The notes under the pieces are model-generated. The model saw only the letters and a program-made list of their open reading frames with translations. It did not search any database and was not told the DNA's origin. Shown one piece after another: positions 44,261 to 54,963 of a stretch of DNA of 64,000 nt. Location of the stretch: contig CM037861.1 of assembly GCA_021292105.1 (NCBI GenBank), forward strand, positions 28,172,545 to 28,236,544. Reading direction: 5' to 3'. The position numbers and the translations under genes are program-made. Numbering within the stretch: position 1 is the first letter of the stretch; each line of letters begins with the position of its first letter. The stretch is from Anadara kagoshimensis. Taxonomy: Eukaryota; Mollusca; Bivalvia; Arcoida; Arcidae.

Positions 44261-45039
44261 GTTAAGTTTCTGTTTGAAAAGCATACATGTAAAGTGCATA
44301 TCACTTTAAATGATGTAACAATTGAATTTGCTCTGTTTAATCATTAAATTAAATTATCTCCTTTTACGTGTTTATGATCTAAGATCCTGATTGAATAGAA
44401 GCTAAATGGCGCTAATAGGAAACATCCGATTAACGTCATCGGCGAGAAATAGGTAATTACCAGGAATTTATGTAAGGTTTAACCAGTGATATTTACCGAT
44501 ATTATCCACATAAATTTAAATTGTTCTTGTGAAATTGGAAACCAACATGTATCCGTTAAAACATTAAAATAGCATCTGAAGTGTTGTGTTAATCTAATTT
44601 CTATGTTGAAATCCGTTGATTGATTTTACACACTTGTAAAATTGACATCTTAATTCATTTAAAAAAAAAAAAAAAAAAAAAAAAGAAAAAAGATTGTTTC
44701 AATTATCAACTCAATAATCCCATATACTAGTATACCAATATTAGACCTTATAAGAATAATTTAAATTAGGGATAAATGACGTCTAGAAAATAATATGGAA
44801 TTGTAATGACAATAGACCATTTAAATTTACAAATATCGTGAAATTTAATATTTGTGGTTTATTCAATGGAATATAGAGAACTGCAATTGAACAACAGTTA
44901 TTTTGAAATATCTGGAATTCAGTGTTATATGTACCTTTTTTTTGTAAAGTTTTCGATAATACTTAACTCGATTTAAATAGGCGTTAGTATTCGTAATTGA
45001 TAGGGTTACCCAGTCCTGAACCGCTAAGATCTCGCCCTC
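44261..45039. other. No gene recognised
   Basis: AT-rich with a poly(A) run at about 44659-44682. Confidence 0.4.
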
Positions 45040-45265
45040 CATGTATTACAAGGGGACCTTTGTGACCGACTGGTCTAAAACACGCCTCTGACAGCCAAGG
45101 TTTGAGTTCGAACCCAGATGGACATGTAAAAGTCCTAGTGTGACAAAGTTCGCTTGCTGAATGTAGGTGGTTTACTCCGGGTACTCCCGTTTCCTAAAGA
45201 TTCCTAGATCTAGAAGTCTCGATCTAAGTGAAAAAATCTTGATTGTGAGCATATATTCTCAATTA
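45040..45265 (+). mobile_element. tRNA-derived SINE, family 3, plus strand
   Basis: A-box-like TGACCGACTGGTCTAA (45063-45078), B box GAGTTCGAACCCAG (about 45104-45117), body with GTAGGTGGTTTACTCCGGGT (45164-45183) and 'actcccgtttcct', and a 3' part 'agaagtctcgatctaagtgaaaaaatcttga' resembling the 3' domain of family 1. This suggests that two SINE families with different heads share a tail. Confidence 0.8.
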
Positions 45266-45274
45266 TGACAATAC

Positions 45275-45530
45275 ACTTGACGGTTGACGGATTTAGCTAG
45301 CTAGACAGGAGGTGCTTACCCTTTCGAAGCACCCGGTCTCAGTTCCAAACGTGAACGTTCACTTATTTAACTTTAAAGTTAATTTGCCAGTTGTCAAAAG
45401 ATCTTACTTTGCTATTGTGGTGTGGACATGGATCGTGTACGTTTGTTTGATTAAATGTAGCCTTAAGCCTTTTTTACTTTGCTTTTGGGATTGTGGTTTG
45501 GGCATGGACTATACTTGTATGTGATTCAGA
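45275..45530 (-). mobile_element. Family B repeat with internal duplication
   Basis: 'agctagctagacaggaggtgcttaccctttcgaagcacccggtctcag', then 'cttactttgctattgtggtgtggacatgg' and, about 70 bp later, a second 'tttttactttgcttttgggattgtggtttgggcatgg'. The outer 5' segment is present twice in tandem. Confidence 0.8.
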
Positions 45531-45959
45531 AAATCCTTAAGCCTATTTGGTAGTAAACCGATTTTAACGTCTTAATTTTGCACTTTTAGTGGCGAATACT
45601 AAATTATTGATGAAACTATTAAGATTTAGTTGTTTTTATAACATGTTTATAAATGTTTCAGTTATCTTCATTAGTGTCAAAAACGTGCAAGTGCAATTTA
45701 TCATGAGGAATGACAAAAATAATATTACTCGGCATTAGTGTAAAAAATAAGACTATGAGTTATTTCAACTTAGACGCCTTTCATTGAAGATTGGAACAAA
45801 ACGATATACCTAGAGACTACGTGTATTGTTAAGAATTGAAATAATGTTCAAATGAAGAAATAATAATTTTACACTTGTGTCCCAAAAGTAAAATATCTAA
45901 TTCATGATCTGTTGATCGTGATCAATATTACTATCCTGACTCATTTTATTGTGAGAATT
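45531..45959. other. No recognised feature
   Basis: AT-rich lead-in to the pogo-end array. Confidence 0.4.
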
Positions 45960-48930
45960 CATTCCACTAAAAGTGTTGAATAAAGAAGTGAATTTATTGC
46001 TGCTTTCAAAACACAATTGTAAACATTCTTCACGGGTGCAAACAAAATACCAAATGTGTTCTTCTCATCATCACGTTATTACACGGACGCAAATCCTTCA
46101 AAATGAAAAACGTGTTTGATTTCAGTTTTCCTTATATCAGATATAGTAATGGATAGAATACACATTTTATCCCAGGTGTATTTGTTCAATAAGAATTACA
46201 ATAATACGTTTGTGTTTCTTAATGTTCGTAACAATCGCTATCTATTTTTCGATAAATTATTTTTAGTACACATAAACAGTTTATAACACCTTGCGAAACA
46301 ATTGTTATCTATTTGTCGATGGAATATATTTTTGTACCAATAATCCATTTGTTAACACCTTGTTTGTTGACGTTTTATTCACCATAATGTGGATTATAAA
46401 CATTCCGATATAAATATATCAACCAATCTCATATGATCTTAATGTTAAGTTAAACATCTGTAGTGTGCAGTACAAAATAGTGCTTTTGAAAAGCAGTAGA
46501 TCTTCGATGAGTCGAACGCCGATTTCTCGAAAACCATGGATAGCTTAGTTATTATTTGTCTAAACATTTTTCTCTTTTTTACAAACGCATATTAAAATTT
46601 CGCAATTGAACTGTACAATAAAGAATCAACTCTTGTGAATAAAGTATGAATACTTAACCTAAAGTCGTGAATGTTTTCTCGAATACCACAGACAGCTTAT
46701 ATTTATTATTTGTCCAAACATTTTTGTCAGAACAGTTAAAATAATACATTTGTGTTTCCTAACTTTTGAAACAATCGCTATCTATTTTTCGATAAATTAT
46801 TGATTACACGGACGCAAATCCTTCAAATGATAAGGTGCTTAATTTCAATCTTCCTTATATTAGATATAGTAATGAATGGACTACACATTTTATCCCAGGT
46901 GTATTCGTTCAATAACAGTTACAATAATACGTTTGTGTTTTTTACATTCGAAACAATCGCTATCTATTTTTCTTTAAATTATTTTTAGTACACATAAACA
47001 GTTTATAACACCTTGCGAAACAATTCCTATCTATTTGTCGGTGGAATATATTTTTTTCTGTACAGATAAACCATTTGTTAACACCTTGTTTGTTGACGTT
47101 TCATTTAAAATAATATGGAATGAAAACATTCCGATATAAAATATATCAATCGATCTTAAATGATCTTGATGTTAAGTAATACGTCTGTAGTGTGCATTGC
47201 GAATTAGTGCTTTGTAAAAGCAGTAGAACTTAGATAATTCGAATGCCAAATTCTCAAAAACCATGGATAGTCTGAAATCATAATTTGTCTAAACTTTTTT
47301 GTTCTCTCTTTTATACACACCGGTATTAAAATTTGCCAATTATATTTTTTTTTCGAATACCACAGATGGCTCAAATTTATTATTTGTCCAAACATTATTT
47401 GCCCCATGTGCATTGGTTCAATAACAGATACAATAAAACTTCTAACTTTCTAACTAAAGAAACAATTGCTATCTATTTATCGATGGAATATTTTTTTCTG
47501 TACAGACACATCCTTTGTTAGCACCTTGTTTGTTGAACCTGGGTAACCGGTCATTATTCGTCCAAACATTTTTCTCTCTTTTTACATACTGATATTTAAA
47601 TTTACAAATTGTACTGTACAATGAAGGTTAAACTCTTCTGAAAGAACTGTGAATACAGTGAAACTTTGATAATTCGCTTTCCAAAAACCATAGATACCTA
47701 GGAGTCATTATTTGCTTGTTGACGTTTCATTTACCATGGCATAAAAATGAAACCATACGGATATAAAATATATCAAACTAAAATGGTCTTGGAGATTATA
47801 TTAAACATCTGTAGTGAACCTGAATAAATTTTGGAACCAGTAGAGCTTCGATTCTTTGAACGCCGATTTCTCGAATACCATGAATAGCTCCAAGTCATTT
47901 TTGTCCTTTTTTCTCTTTTTTACATACCAATATTAAAATAAAGCACCTGTTCTATAGAATCAAGATTTAAGTGTGGTGTTATTTTCTTAATGAACCCTGG
48001 AACTTCGAACTATGAACGACTATTTTTCGAATACAGTAGATAGCTACGACTTATCTAAACTTTTTTATCCCAGGTATATTGATCCAATAACATATACAAT
48101 ATAATTTTTCTTGTTTTTTACTTTCGAAACTATCTCTTTTCCGATAAAATATTTTTAGTTCGCATTTTCTATCTGTGACACATTGCGAAACAATATGCGA
48201 TCTATTTATTGATGATTTTTTTAATACATGTAACACCTTATGAAACAATAACTATCTATTTTGTCGACGAAATATAAAAATATTATGTAAATAAACCTTT
48301 GATACTTGTTTGTTGACGTTTTATTTACCATAACATCTAACAAAATATTACATAAAATATATTAACATACATTGATCTTGAATTTAAGCCAAATATGTAG
48401 TGTATAAATAAATTTTGAAAAAACAGCCCGAACTTCGATTATTCGAAAGTCGATTTTTCGAATGCCATAGATAGCTCGACGTCATTATTTGTCCCGTTAA
48501 AACGTTTTTAATCCCATGTGTATTTATTCAATAACAGTTACAACATTAGTTTTGTATTTTACCACTTACGACACATCGCTATTTATATATCGATGAATTA
48601 TTTTTTCAGCATTATTAATCCTTTTGTTACCATTTTTCAACTCCTAATTTGATGTTGTTTATCTGACATAACATAGAATAAAAATATTCTGATATAAAAC
48701 ATATCAGTGTAAAAATGATCTTGATTTTCAGTGAAACGCCTTGTAGTGTACAATAAGCTTGTAACGGTGGTATATGAATAAATTGAAAAAATCAGTAGAA
48801 TTACGTTAATTTGAACGGCGATTTCTCGGATTCCATGGGTAGCTGGAAGTCATATTTTTGCACAAACAATTTTTATATTTCTTTGACCAATCAATTCTAA
48901 AAATGAATCACTTAGATAACTCGAATCGAA
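45960..48930 (+). repeat. Degenerate tandem array of pogo-type ends
   Basis: About 3 kb in which CAGTAGAACTTCGAT-like ends followed by 'tcgaacgccgatttctcgaataccatggatag' recur near 46515, 47241, 47859, 48444 and 48813. Weaker copies lie near 46681, 47355, 47670 and 48010. Each is followed by 'tcattatttgtccaaacatttttctctttttacata' and then by 'cccaggtgtattcgttcaataacagttacaat', 'aacaatcgctatctatttttcgat' and 'acaccttgtttgttgacgtttta'. The first two units are 725 bp apart over several anchors; later units are shortened (about 618, 585, 369 bp). No transposase frame. Confidence 0.85.
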
Positions 48931-49759
48931 AATGAAATTCCAATTAACAGAGCATTACAGAAGCAGCACAAGATGTAAAACAACTTGTTTTAAGAAGAAA
49001 GTACATTTACAAGTTGTATTTAGAAACTAAATAACCGATTTCTAAAAAAGTAAGCATAAAACCGAAGCAAGTTCGTTTCAAATCAACTCGAAATATATTA
49101 AACGAACTCGTGATGTTCAGATGAATCTTTAAAATTGATAAAAGTGATTCTCGTAAATACACCGAACGATGAGACGTAAACACAATATAGAATGTCGTTG
49201 ATTTGAGTTTCACGTGTGACTGGTCACGTAACTTATTAATGCGCATACGTGTGACATCATATACCTTTCCAGAAAATCAGAGGTTGAAACATTATTCAAA
49301 ATTTGTATCGGTCAAGGTTTTTCTGTCATTCTATCAGACAACATGGTTTCAATATCTTGTTATTCTTCTCAAATAGCCTCTGAGAATACCACCATATTAT
49401 TCAGAGTATGTGTGTCTCTTATTATGAACATTGGCACTTTGACAACGGTAGGGCTTCTCTAGCTTTAGATAGAAATTTTATATGTTTTCTGTATACACCA
49501 GGGACAGTCAAGAAAACTTGTAGAATTTAGAATACAGGCGATAGGTAAACGAGAAACCAGCATGTTGTGTCTATGTTGGCAATTTGATATAAAATGTCAT
49601 TTTTCTTAACGTCTTAAACGTGCTAAATTTCCTCTGGACTTCATGTAAATGACATGATAAATGCTACAACACAAAGAAATTGTCTGTATAGTTACTATGA
49701 TGAAATTATAATGTAAAAGTATGGCTGTCTGGTACTAATTCAATATACATGTATTTATA
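48931..49759. other. No recognised feature
   Basis: Minus-strand frame at 49007-49246 is of chance length. Confidence 0.35.
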
Positions 49760-49978
49760 CAGTACATCCCTGTCGAAAAGTTAAAATTAAGCTAACTTGT
49801 TAGCGCCAAAGCGGCAGCTTATTTCAGCCTCTTGTTTTACATCTATGCAGTTTTTTGGCAGCTGTTATCTATATCCCTGTAATTGTTTGTTATTAGCTAT
49901 ACGTATGTTCGGAATTCGACAGCCGACTTCGACCTTTTTTTGCTAGGTCAGTATTAAGTTTTTGGCATGTCTGAACTG
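49760..49978 (-). mobile_element. Family A MITE, reversed
   Basis: Left end CAGTACATCCCTGTCGAAAAG, right end 'cagtattaagtttttggcatgtctgaactg', with TA on both sides. Interior 'gttagcgccaaagcggcagctt', 'ttggcagctgttatctatat', 'gacagccgacttcgacc'. Confidence 0.85.
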
Positions 49979-50039
49979 TACATGTATTTATATATTAATC
50001 GATTTGAGATGGTAACATAAGTGAAGTAGAAACGTCTAA

Positions 50040-50560
50040 TCTTGAATAATCTTGGTCAGACAAATAAAAATCAAGACAGACTACAAAGTATATATAGACA
50101 AGGGCTCTTCAAAATGTTTTGTGGATCAAAACCGGAAGACGTTATGTAACAACAATGCCGGCCATCTATTTCCGTTGCAATTTTCTTATACTCTGGTCCA
50201 AACGCAGAATGTATATATATATATTTCAGTTTAATTTTATCTGAAATATCTTGGTCAGACAATAAATAATAAAGCAGTAATGATAGCCTAGTTCAAAATT
50301 TTGATAGACAAAGGTTGTTCAAATTGTTTAGTGGGATAAAACCAGAAGGGGTTACGTAATAACAATGCGGACCACCTATTGTCGTGGAAAATACACTAAA
50401 ACTCTGGCTTAAAAGCACATCGCACATAATCACTTGAATCGTTTGATCTTGGTTAGACAAAAAGAATAAAGAAAGGTGATTTCAAAATTTAGATAGAAAA
50501 GGGTTCTTCAAAAATTATTGATGGATCAAAACTACACATACAGTAGATATTTGTTTTCTC
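50040..50560 (+). repeat. About 200-bp tandem repeat, 2.5 copies
   Basis: 'atcttggtcagacaa' at 50048, 50249 and 50448, followed by 'tagacaa.ggttcttcaaa.tgtt..gtgg.atcaaaac.gaag..gttatgtaacaacaatgc' and 'actctgg..taaa.gcacat'. Confidence 0.85.
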
Positions 50561-50609
50561 TGCGCATACTTAACGCATATTAACTAAAGGCAAAAGGCGC
50601 ATACATATA

Positions 50610-50918
50610 TTTTATTTCAATTTTATCTTAAATATCTGACCGTAAAACCTTACAATTTACTGCAAGTATTTTTCAGATGCCAGATTGATAACTGACCGTG
50701 AAACCTTGCAATTGCAATTTGTTGAATTAAAATTGATTCAAATTCTTCAGTTTCTAAATATCCTAAGTTATCATATAGAATCAAGGCAAAATAGACCAAT
50801 TCGTATGACCGTAAATTGTTTCACAAAATGGCATTGTTTTTCGTTTCATTAGATGCTTTTATTAAATATTTATAACATTTTATAGTTTGCATATATCTTA
50901 GTAATGAAAACAAATATT
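50610..50918 (+). repeat. Segmental triplication, copy 1
   Basis: Shares with 51395-51730 and 52795-52985 the blocks 'ctgaccgt.aaaccttacaattta', 'gaattaaaaattga.tt', 'aaggcattgtttttcgtt' and 'aatatttataacatt...agttt.tatatatctt.gtaatgac'. A family A element follows at the same relative position as in copy 2. Confidence 0.75.
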
Positions 50919-51058
50919 CAGTAAAGGTCTGTCGAAAAATTACCACTGAGATTTTGAAAGGATTCGAGGCTCAACTGCCGAGTGGCAAAGCTATGGATAG
51001 TTATTGGCCGAAAAGATGTCGAAAAATATATAGCAACTGTTGGAAAACTGTCCACTTG
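50919..51058 (+). mobile_element. Family A MITE, right end missing
   Basis: CAGTAAAGGTCTGTCGAAAA, 'gattcgaggctcaactgccgagtggcaaagctatgg', 'gaaaaatatatagcaactgttggaaaactg', cut off just before a family B repeat. Confidence 0.8.
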
Positions 51059-51061
51059 ATA

Positions 51062-51212
51062 TAATAATAAAAACAAACATACTAATTCATGTCCAAATCA
51101 CAATCCAGAAGCAAAGTTAAAACTTTGGAACTGACAAGTTAGGTTAGACACGTGAAATTTTACCAGGGAAGTGAGGCCGGGTGCTCCGGAAGGGTAAGCA
51201 CCTTCTGTTTAG
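51062..51212 (+). mobile_element. Family B repeat, 5' half
   Basis: 'aaaacaaacatactaattcatgtccaaatcacaatccagaag' through 'gaggccgggtgctccggaagggtaagcaccttctgtttagct'. It closely resembles the copy at 28865, so it is relatively young. The 3' half is absent. Confidence 0.85.
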
Positions 51213-51379
51213 CTGAATAATTTTAATTAAATCCGTTTGATTTATACTTGCAACATATCCCGGCGTTTAGTCTTCATACAATCTATAAAACAGTTTAAAA
51301 AAATATAATAGTGTGTTGCTAGAGATTAAAAATCTAGTCTGTTAATATAGGAAGTTTTTATACTGAATAATAAGGCAGT

Positions 51380-52160
51380 GAAAAAAACTTAGCTGACCGG
51401 GAAACCTTACAATGTATTGATTGTGATCTTTAGTTAACAAATCCATCGCTGACCATAAAACCTTAAAATTTATTGAACGTGTTCTTAAGTTACCAAATTT
51501 ATCGCTGATCTTTAAACCAAACAATTTATTAAATTAAAAATTGAATTTAGTCCTTTTTTATCAAATATCCTTAGTCATTTAGTTTCAGGCGAAAATAGAC
51601 GAAGCCTTTCAGCAAAGCATTCTCTCTTTGTTAATTAGAAAGGCATTGTTTTTCGTTATTTTAGATGGTCCCAATAAATATTTATAACATTACATAGTTT
51701 GTATATATCTTCGTAATGACAACGGATATACAGTACAGGTCTGTCAAAAAATTAATACTGCCTTAAAAAGGAGTCGAAGCTCGATCGGGGAGTGATAAAG
51801 ATATTGTTAGTTATTGGCCGAAAAGCTATCGAGAGATAGATCGCAACTGTCGAAAAGCTGTGGCGATATAGGTAACGAGGGACCCACATGAGATGCCGAT
51901 TTGGCACTAATTCGTTACCTTAGTTTTAAAATACAGTTGCTCAAAACAAGTGTTATATACATTCATTTCCTTTATTTGTAATAACTGTATTGTATATTAT
52001 TAACACTAAGAAATATTAAAAGATTTATTTATTAACCGTCAACCAATGTCTGATAACATCACGAACAGAAGAACATTCGGTCTAGGCATATCCGATAGTA
52101 CTGGAAACAAACCAATTACATCTTCGCCTGTCTGTGTTTATGCTTTCTGATTTCAACTTA
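51380..52160 (+). repeat. Segmental triplication, copy 2, carrying a family A element
   Basis: Before the A element (51731-51938) it matches copies 1 and 3. After it, 'acattcatttcctttatttgtaataactgta', 'cactaagaaat', 'accaatgtctgataacatcac', 'ggaaacaaaccaattacatct.cgcctgtct' match copy 3 at 53040-53210. Copy 3 lacks the A element. Confidence 0.8.
51731..51938 (+). mobile_element. Family A MITE
   Basis: CAGTACAGGTCTGTCAAAAA start, preceded by TA; interior 'gaagctcgatcggggagtgataaag', 'gagatgccgatttggcactaattcgttacct', right end decayed ('aaaatacagttg'). Confidence 0.8.
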
Positions 52161-52484
52161 ATTTTAACCAAGACTATATAAAATATTTAAATTAAAATTA
52201 AAAAAAGAAATTGGATTTGAACCAACTTAAATCATTTTGTACAACTTGCAAAAAGGTTCTATTGATTAGTTATTTGAAAATTCTTTAGTATATTCAGTGA
52301 CATCTGCATATATGCATGGATATGTAATTGTATGCACTGGTGTATTTTCAAGGTATTGATATGGTTATAACAAATTTGGTGCTCTTTGGCTACGAATGTC
52401 TAATTTTGGGGGATGTAGACCCACTTAATTATTACCGTGAAACTGATATGTAGGAACAAGCGTATTGTTACAGGAATCTTGTAT

Positions 52485-52790
52485 TACCTATTATACTAGT
52501 TTCAATTTTACAGCACTAGACGACCGTTTCGAAATACAATTCCACATCAGTAGTGCTTGAACAAACATTATGAAACCAAAATGTTTTTTCAAGACATTGA
52601 AAAAATATTCAAAGGACCAAAATTTATTTTACCAAATTTAACAAAGGAAATACTTTGCATAAGGGAGTATACTTTAGTTTTTGAGTAATTTCAATTTTTT
52701 TTACTAGCAGCAAATTTAGACAATAGTATATTTTTTTACAATAATACACAATTATCGCCTACTGAGTTTGAGATATCCTCGGGGCATATA
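52485..52790 (-). mobile_element. Hammerhead-bearing retroelement unit, minus strand
   Basis: The reverse complement is collinear with 19898-20207, from 'tgccccgaggatatctcaaactcagtaggcgataat' to 'aaaattgaaactagtataata'. It lies between copies 2 and 3 of the segmental triplication. The two units differ by scattered substitutions but share both end points, so about 305 bp is a real unit length. Confidence 0.75.
52512..52557 (-). ncRNA. Hammerhead ribozyme motif, perfect stem I, one core change
   Basis: Minus strand: stem I AGCACUA (52557-52551) and UAGUGCU (52518-52512) pair perfectly over 7 bp. Core CUGAUGU has U where the ninth core position is normally A. Stem II GGAA/UUUC around UUGUA; GAAA; stem III AC/GU around GGUC; cleavage site GUC with C17 at 52519. 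The perfect stem I here and the perfect core at 20134 together define the family's hammerhead. Confidence 0.8.
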
Positions 52791-52794
52791 AAAG

Positions 52795-53220
52795 TATTAG
52801 ATGACCTTAAAACTTTACAGTGTATTGAATGAATCCTCGAGTTAAAAAATTCATGGTTGAAAGTTAAATCTTGCAATTTATTGAATTAAAAATTGAATTT
52901 GAATTTACCCTTTCTGTTTTCAAATATCTAAAGTTTCATTTAGTTTCAGGTGGCAATCTCAAAGTTATCCTTGTAATGACAACGAAAATATGATGTTATT
53001 ACACTTCTACTGTATTTCTTAACATTGAATGTTTCATACATTCATTTTCTTAACTTGTAATAACTATATTATATTATTAACACTAAGAAATAGTGAAAAA
53101 TTGATGTATTAACCGTCACCATTGTCTGATAACATCATATACAGGAGAACTCTCGATCTAGACATATCTGATGATACTGGAAACAAACCAATTACATCTA
53201 CGCCTGTCTATACTCACATA
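52795..53220 (+). repeat. Segmental triplication, copy 3, without the A element
   Basis: Matches copy 2 on both sides of that copy's A insertion. Where copy 2 has about 208 bp of family A, this copy has only about 30 bp ('gatgttattacacttctactgtattt'). Confidence 0.75.
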
Positions 53221-53964
53221 GTTATATTGATGATGTATTACTAGTACGCTGGTGATAGATAATCTTTGTTCCTCAAAATGTCAATATGAATTTGAAAATT
53301 TGTTGATTGTCATATTTTTGTCAGTTTGTAGATGAAATGTTTATTTTTCATTATTTTTTCCGTTTATATTTATTTTGGCATCTATTTTTATATTGATGTA
53401 TGGTTGTTTTTTCGGTGTTACATTTCGACCGATATCGATATTAGGAACTTCAAAAAAAATTGTTCGCCTAAAAATAAAATAATAATCTTAAGAGCAAAAT
53501 ATAATCCTAAATTACATAAAAGATTATTCAATTTTTAATTTGTGTTTCTGAAAAATGAAATATTTGGACGTTTTGTACACTGCATAATTTGCTATTACGC
53601 GTATTATCCTAAGCGTACATAAAATTTCAATTTTTTTTCATAAAAAAAAAGAAATAATTGTATTGCTTACATTCATTAAAAAAATAATAATAAAAAAAGT
53701 AATTTCATAAAAGACATACATTACAATAAGTAACGTAGTTTAATTTAAGAAAAGTGTTAGTGTGTCGCTCATGACAACATGACGCCGCCGAAAAGTTATT
53801 TTTTATGTAAAATAATAGAAACGATCTGACCAATCTAATAGGCTTAAAAAAAGCATTCAATGTTGATAAAATGTACAAAATATAGTTGTAACTAAATTTG
53901 TAACTTTATTTTTAAAAATTTGTAATGATTTCCTAGTGAAATGAAGTGATATATTCAAATGTCT
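53221..53964. other. No recognised feature
   Basis: AT-rich. A 68-codon frame at 53332-53538 is hydrophobic low-complexity and of chance length. Confidence 0.35.
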
Positions 53965-54100
53965 ATCCCAAAAGAGAAGTAAAAACTGTGAAAGCTTGCA
54001 AATAGAGTTAGTGAATACTTAAACTGACCGGAGGCAGGTCGCTAGATAGATAGGAACCACTATGTAAATAGCCATACCCGCCACCTGTTCATAGAACTCG
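53965..54100 (+). mobile_element. Family B repeat, diverged
   Basis: 'gagaagtaaaaactgtgaaagcttgcaaa', 'ctgaccggaggcaggtcgct', 'tagccatacccgccacctgtt' keep the family B order. Confidence 0.55.
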
Positions 54101-54760
54101 ACATCGAGTGTGACGCACTGACAATTTATAGAATGACAGTTTATCTAAGCATTGAACAAGTTATACTAATTTAGAAACATGTGCAACACGGCACATTGGG
54201 ATTTGGTTTCATACCTTTCATGATTATTGGTTTTAAATAAGAATAACGTTCAAAGACTGAATAAAACCACTTGGTTTGCGCCAGCGAAAAAAGCCGTCAT
54301 TTTAAATATCAGAAACAGCTTTTACAGAATTTAAATACGATTGGAACTAAAATTTATTATCTAGTATCAACTCGAAAGAAAAAACATAATACAGTTAAAA
54401 CAATATGATTTAGACACTTCGTAAGGAAAAATTGTTTTTCGTAAGTAATTTGAAACTCGCGTATAAGACGATAGAAAGAGAAGTTGAATCAATATTTGCA
54501 TGGAGAAGATTCATTACTTTGTACTGCAATAGATCAAATATGACAAGATGTTAACTTTATATAGTCTTAAGTCTTATACACACAGAATCTAATTTCACGT
54601 CTTATGTCTAATTCCATCTTCCTCAAAATTTGTTCTCATAGTGTTATCAGTATGAAGTGATCTAGTCATTTAAGGGACAAGGTGTTTGATTTGAAAATTA
54701 ACAAATATATGTATATGTCTGAAATATAAAATATATTTCGGTTAAGAAGGCAGCGGTAAT
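54101..54760. other. No recognised feature
   Basis: AT-rich sequence. Confidence 0.4.
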
Positions 54761-54963
54761 CGATTGATTGAAGTTGGTTTTACGTCCCAGATAAGAATGA
54801 CACAATGTTTTTTTTGGAAAGTACCCGTGACTTTCTTTTCTGAATGGCAAGTGCTAGACAAATGAACTATTTATTTTTCAGTCTCGGTCAGTCCCGGACA
54901 GACGTCGAACTCCTTCCTTTCAGATACGACGCGAGAACTCTACCAACCGAGACACCATAGTGG
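54761..54963 (-). mobile_element. SINE family 1, minus strand, internally deleted
   Basis: Reversed tail CGATTGATTGAAGTTGGTTTTACGTCCCAG, then jumps to 'acccgtgactttcttttctgaatggcaagtgctagacaaa', and ends with the reversed head 'actctaccaaccgagacaccatagtgg'. The distal body is missing, as in the copy at 2836. Confidence 0.75.
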
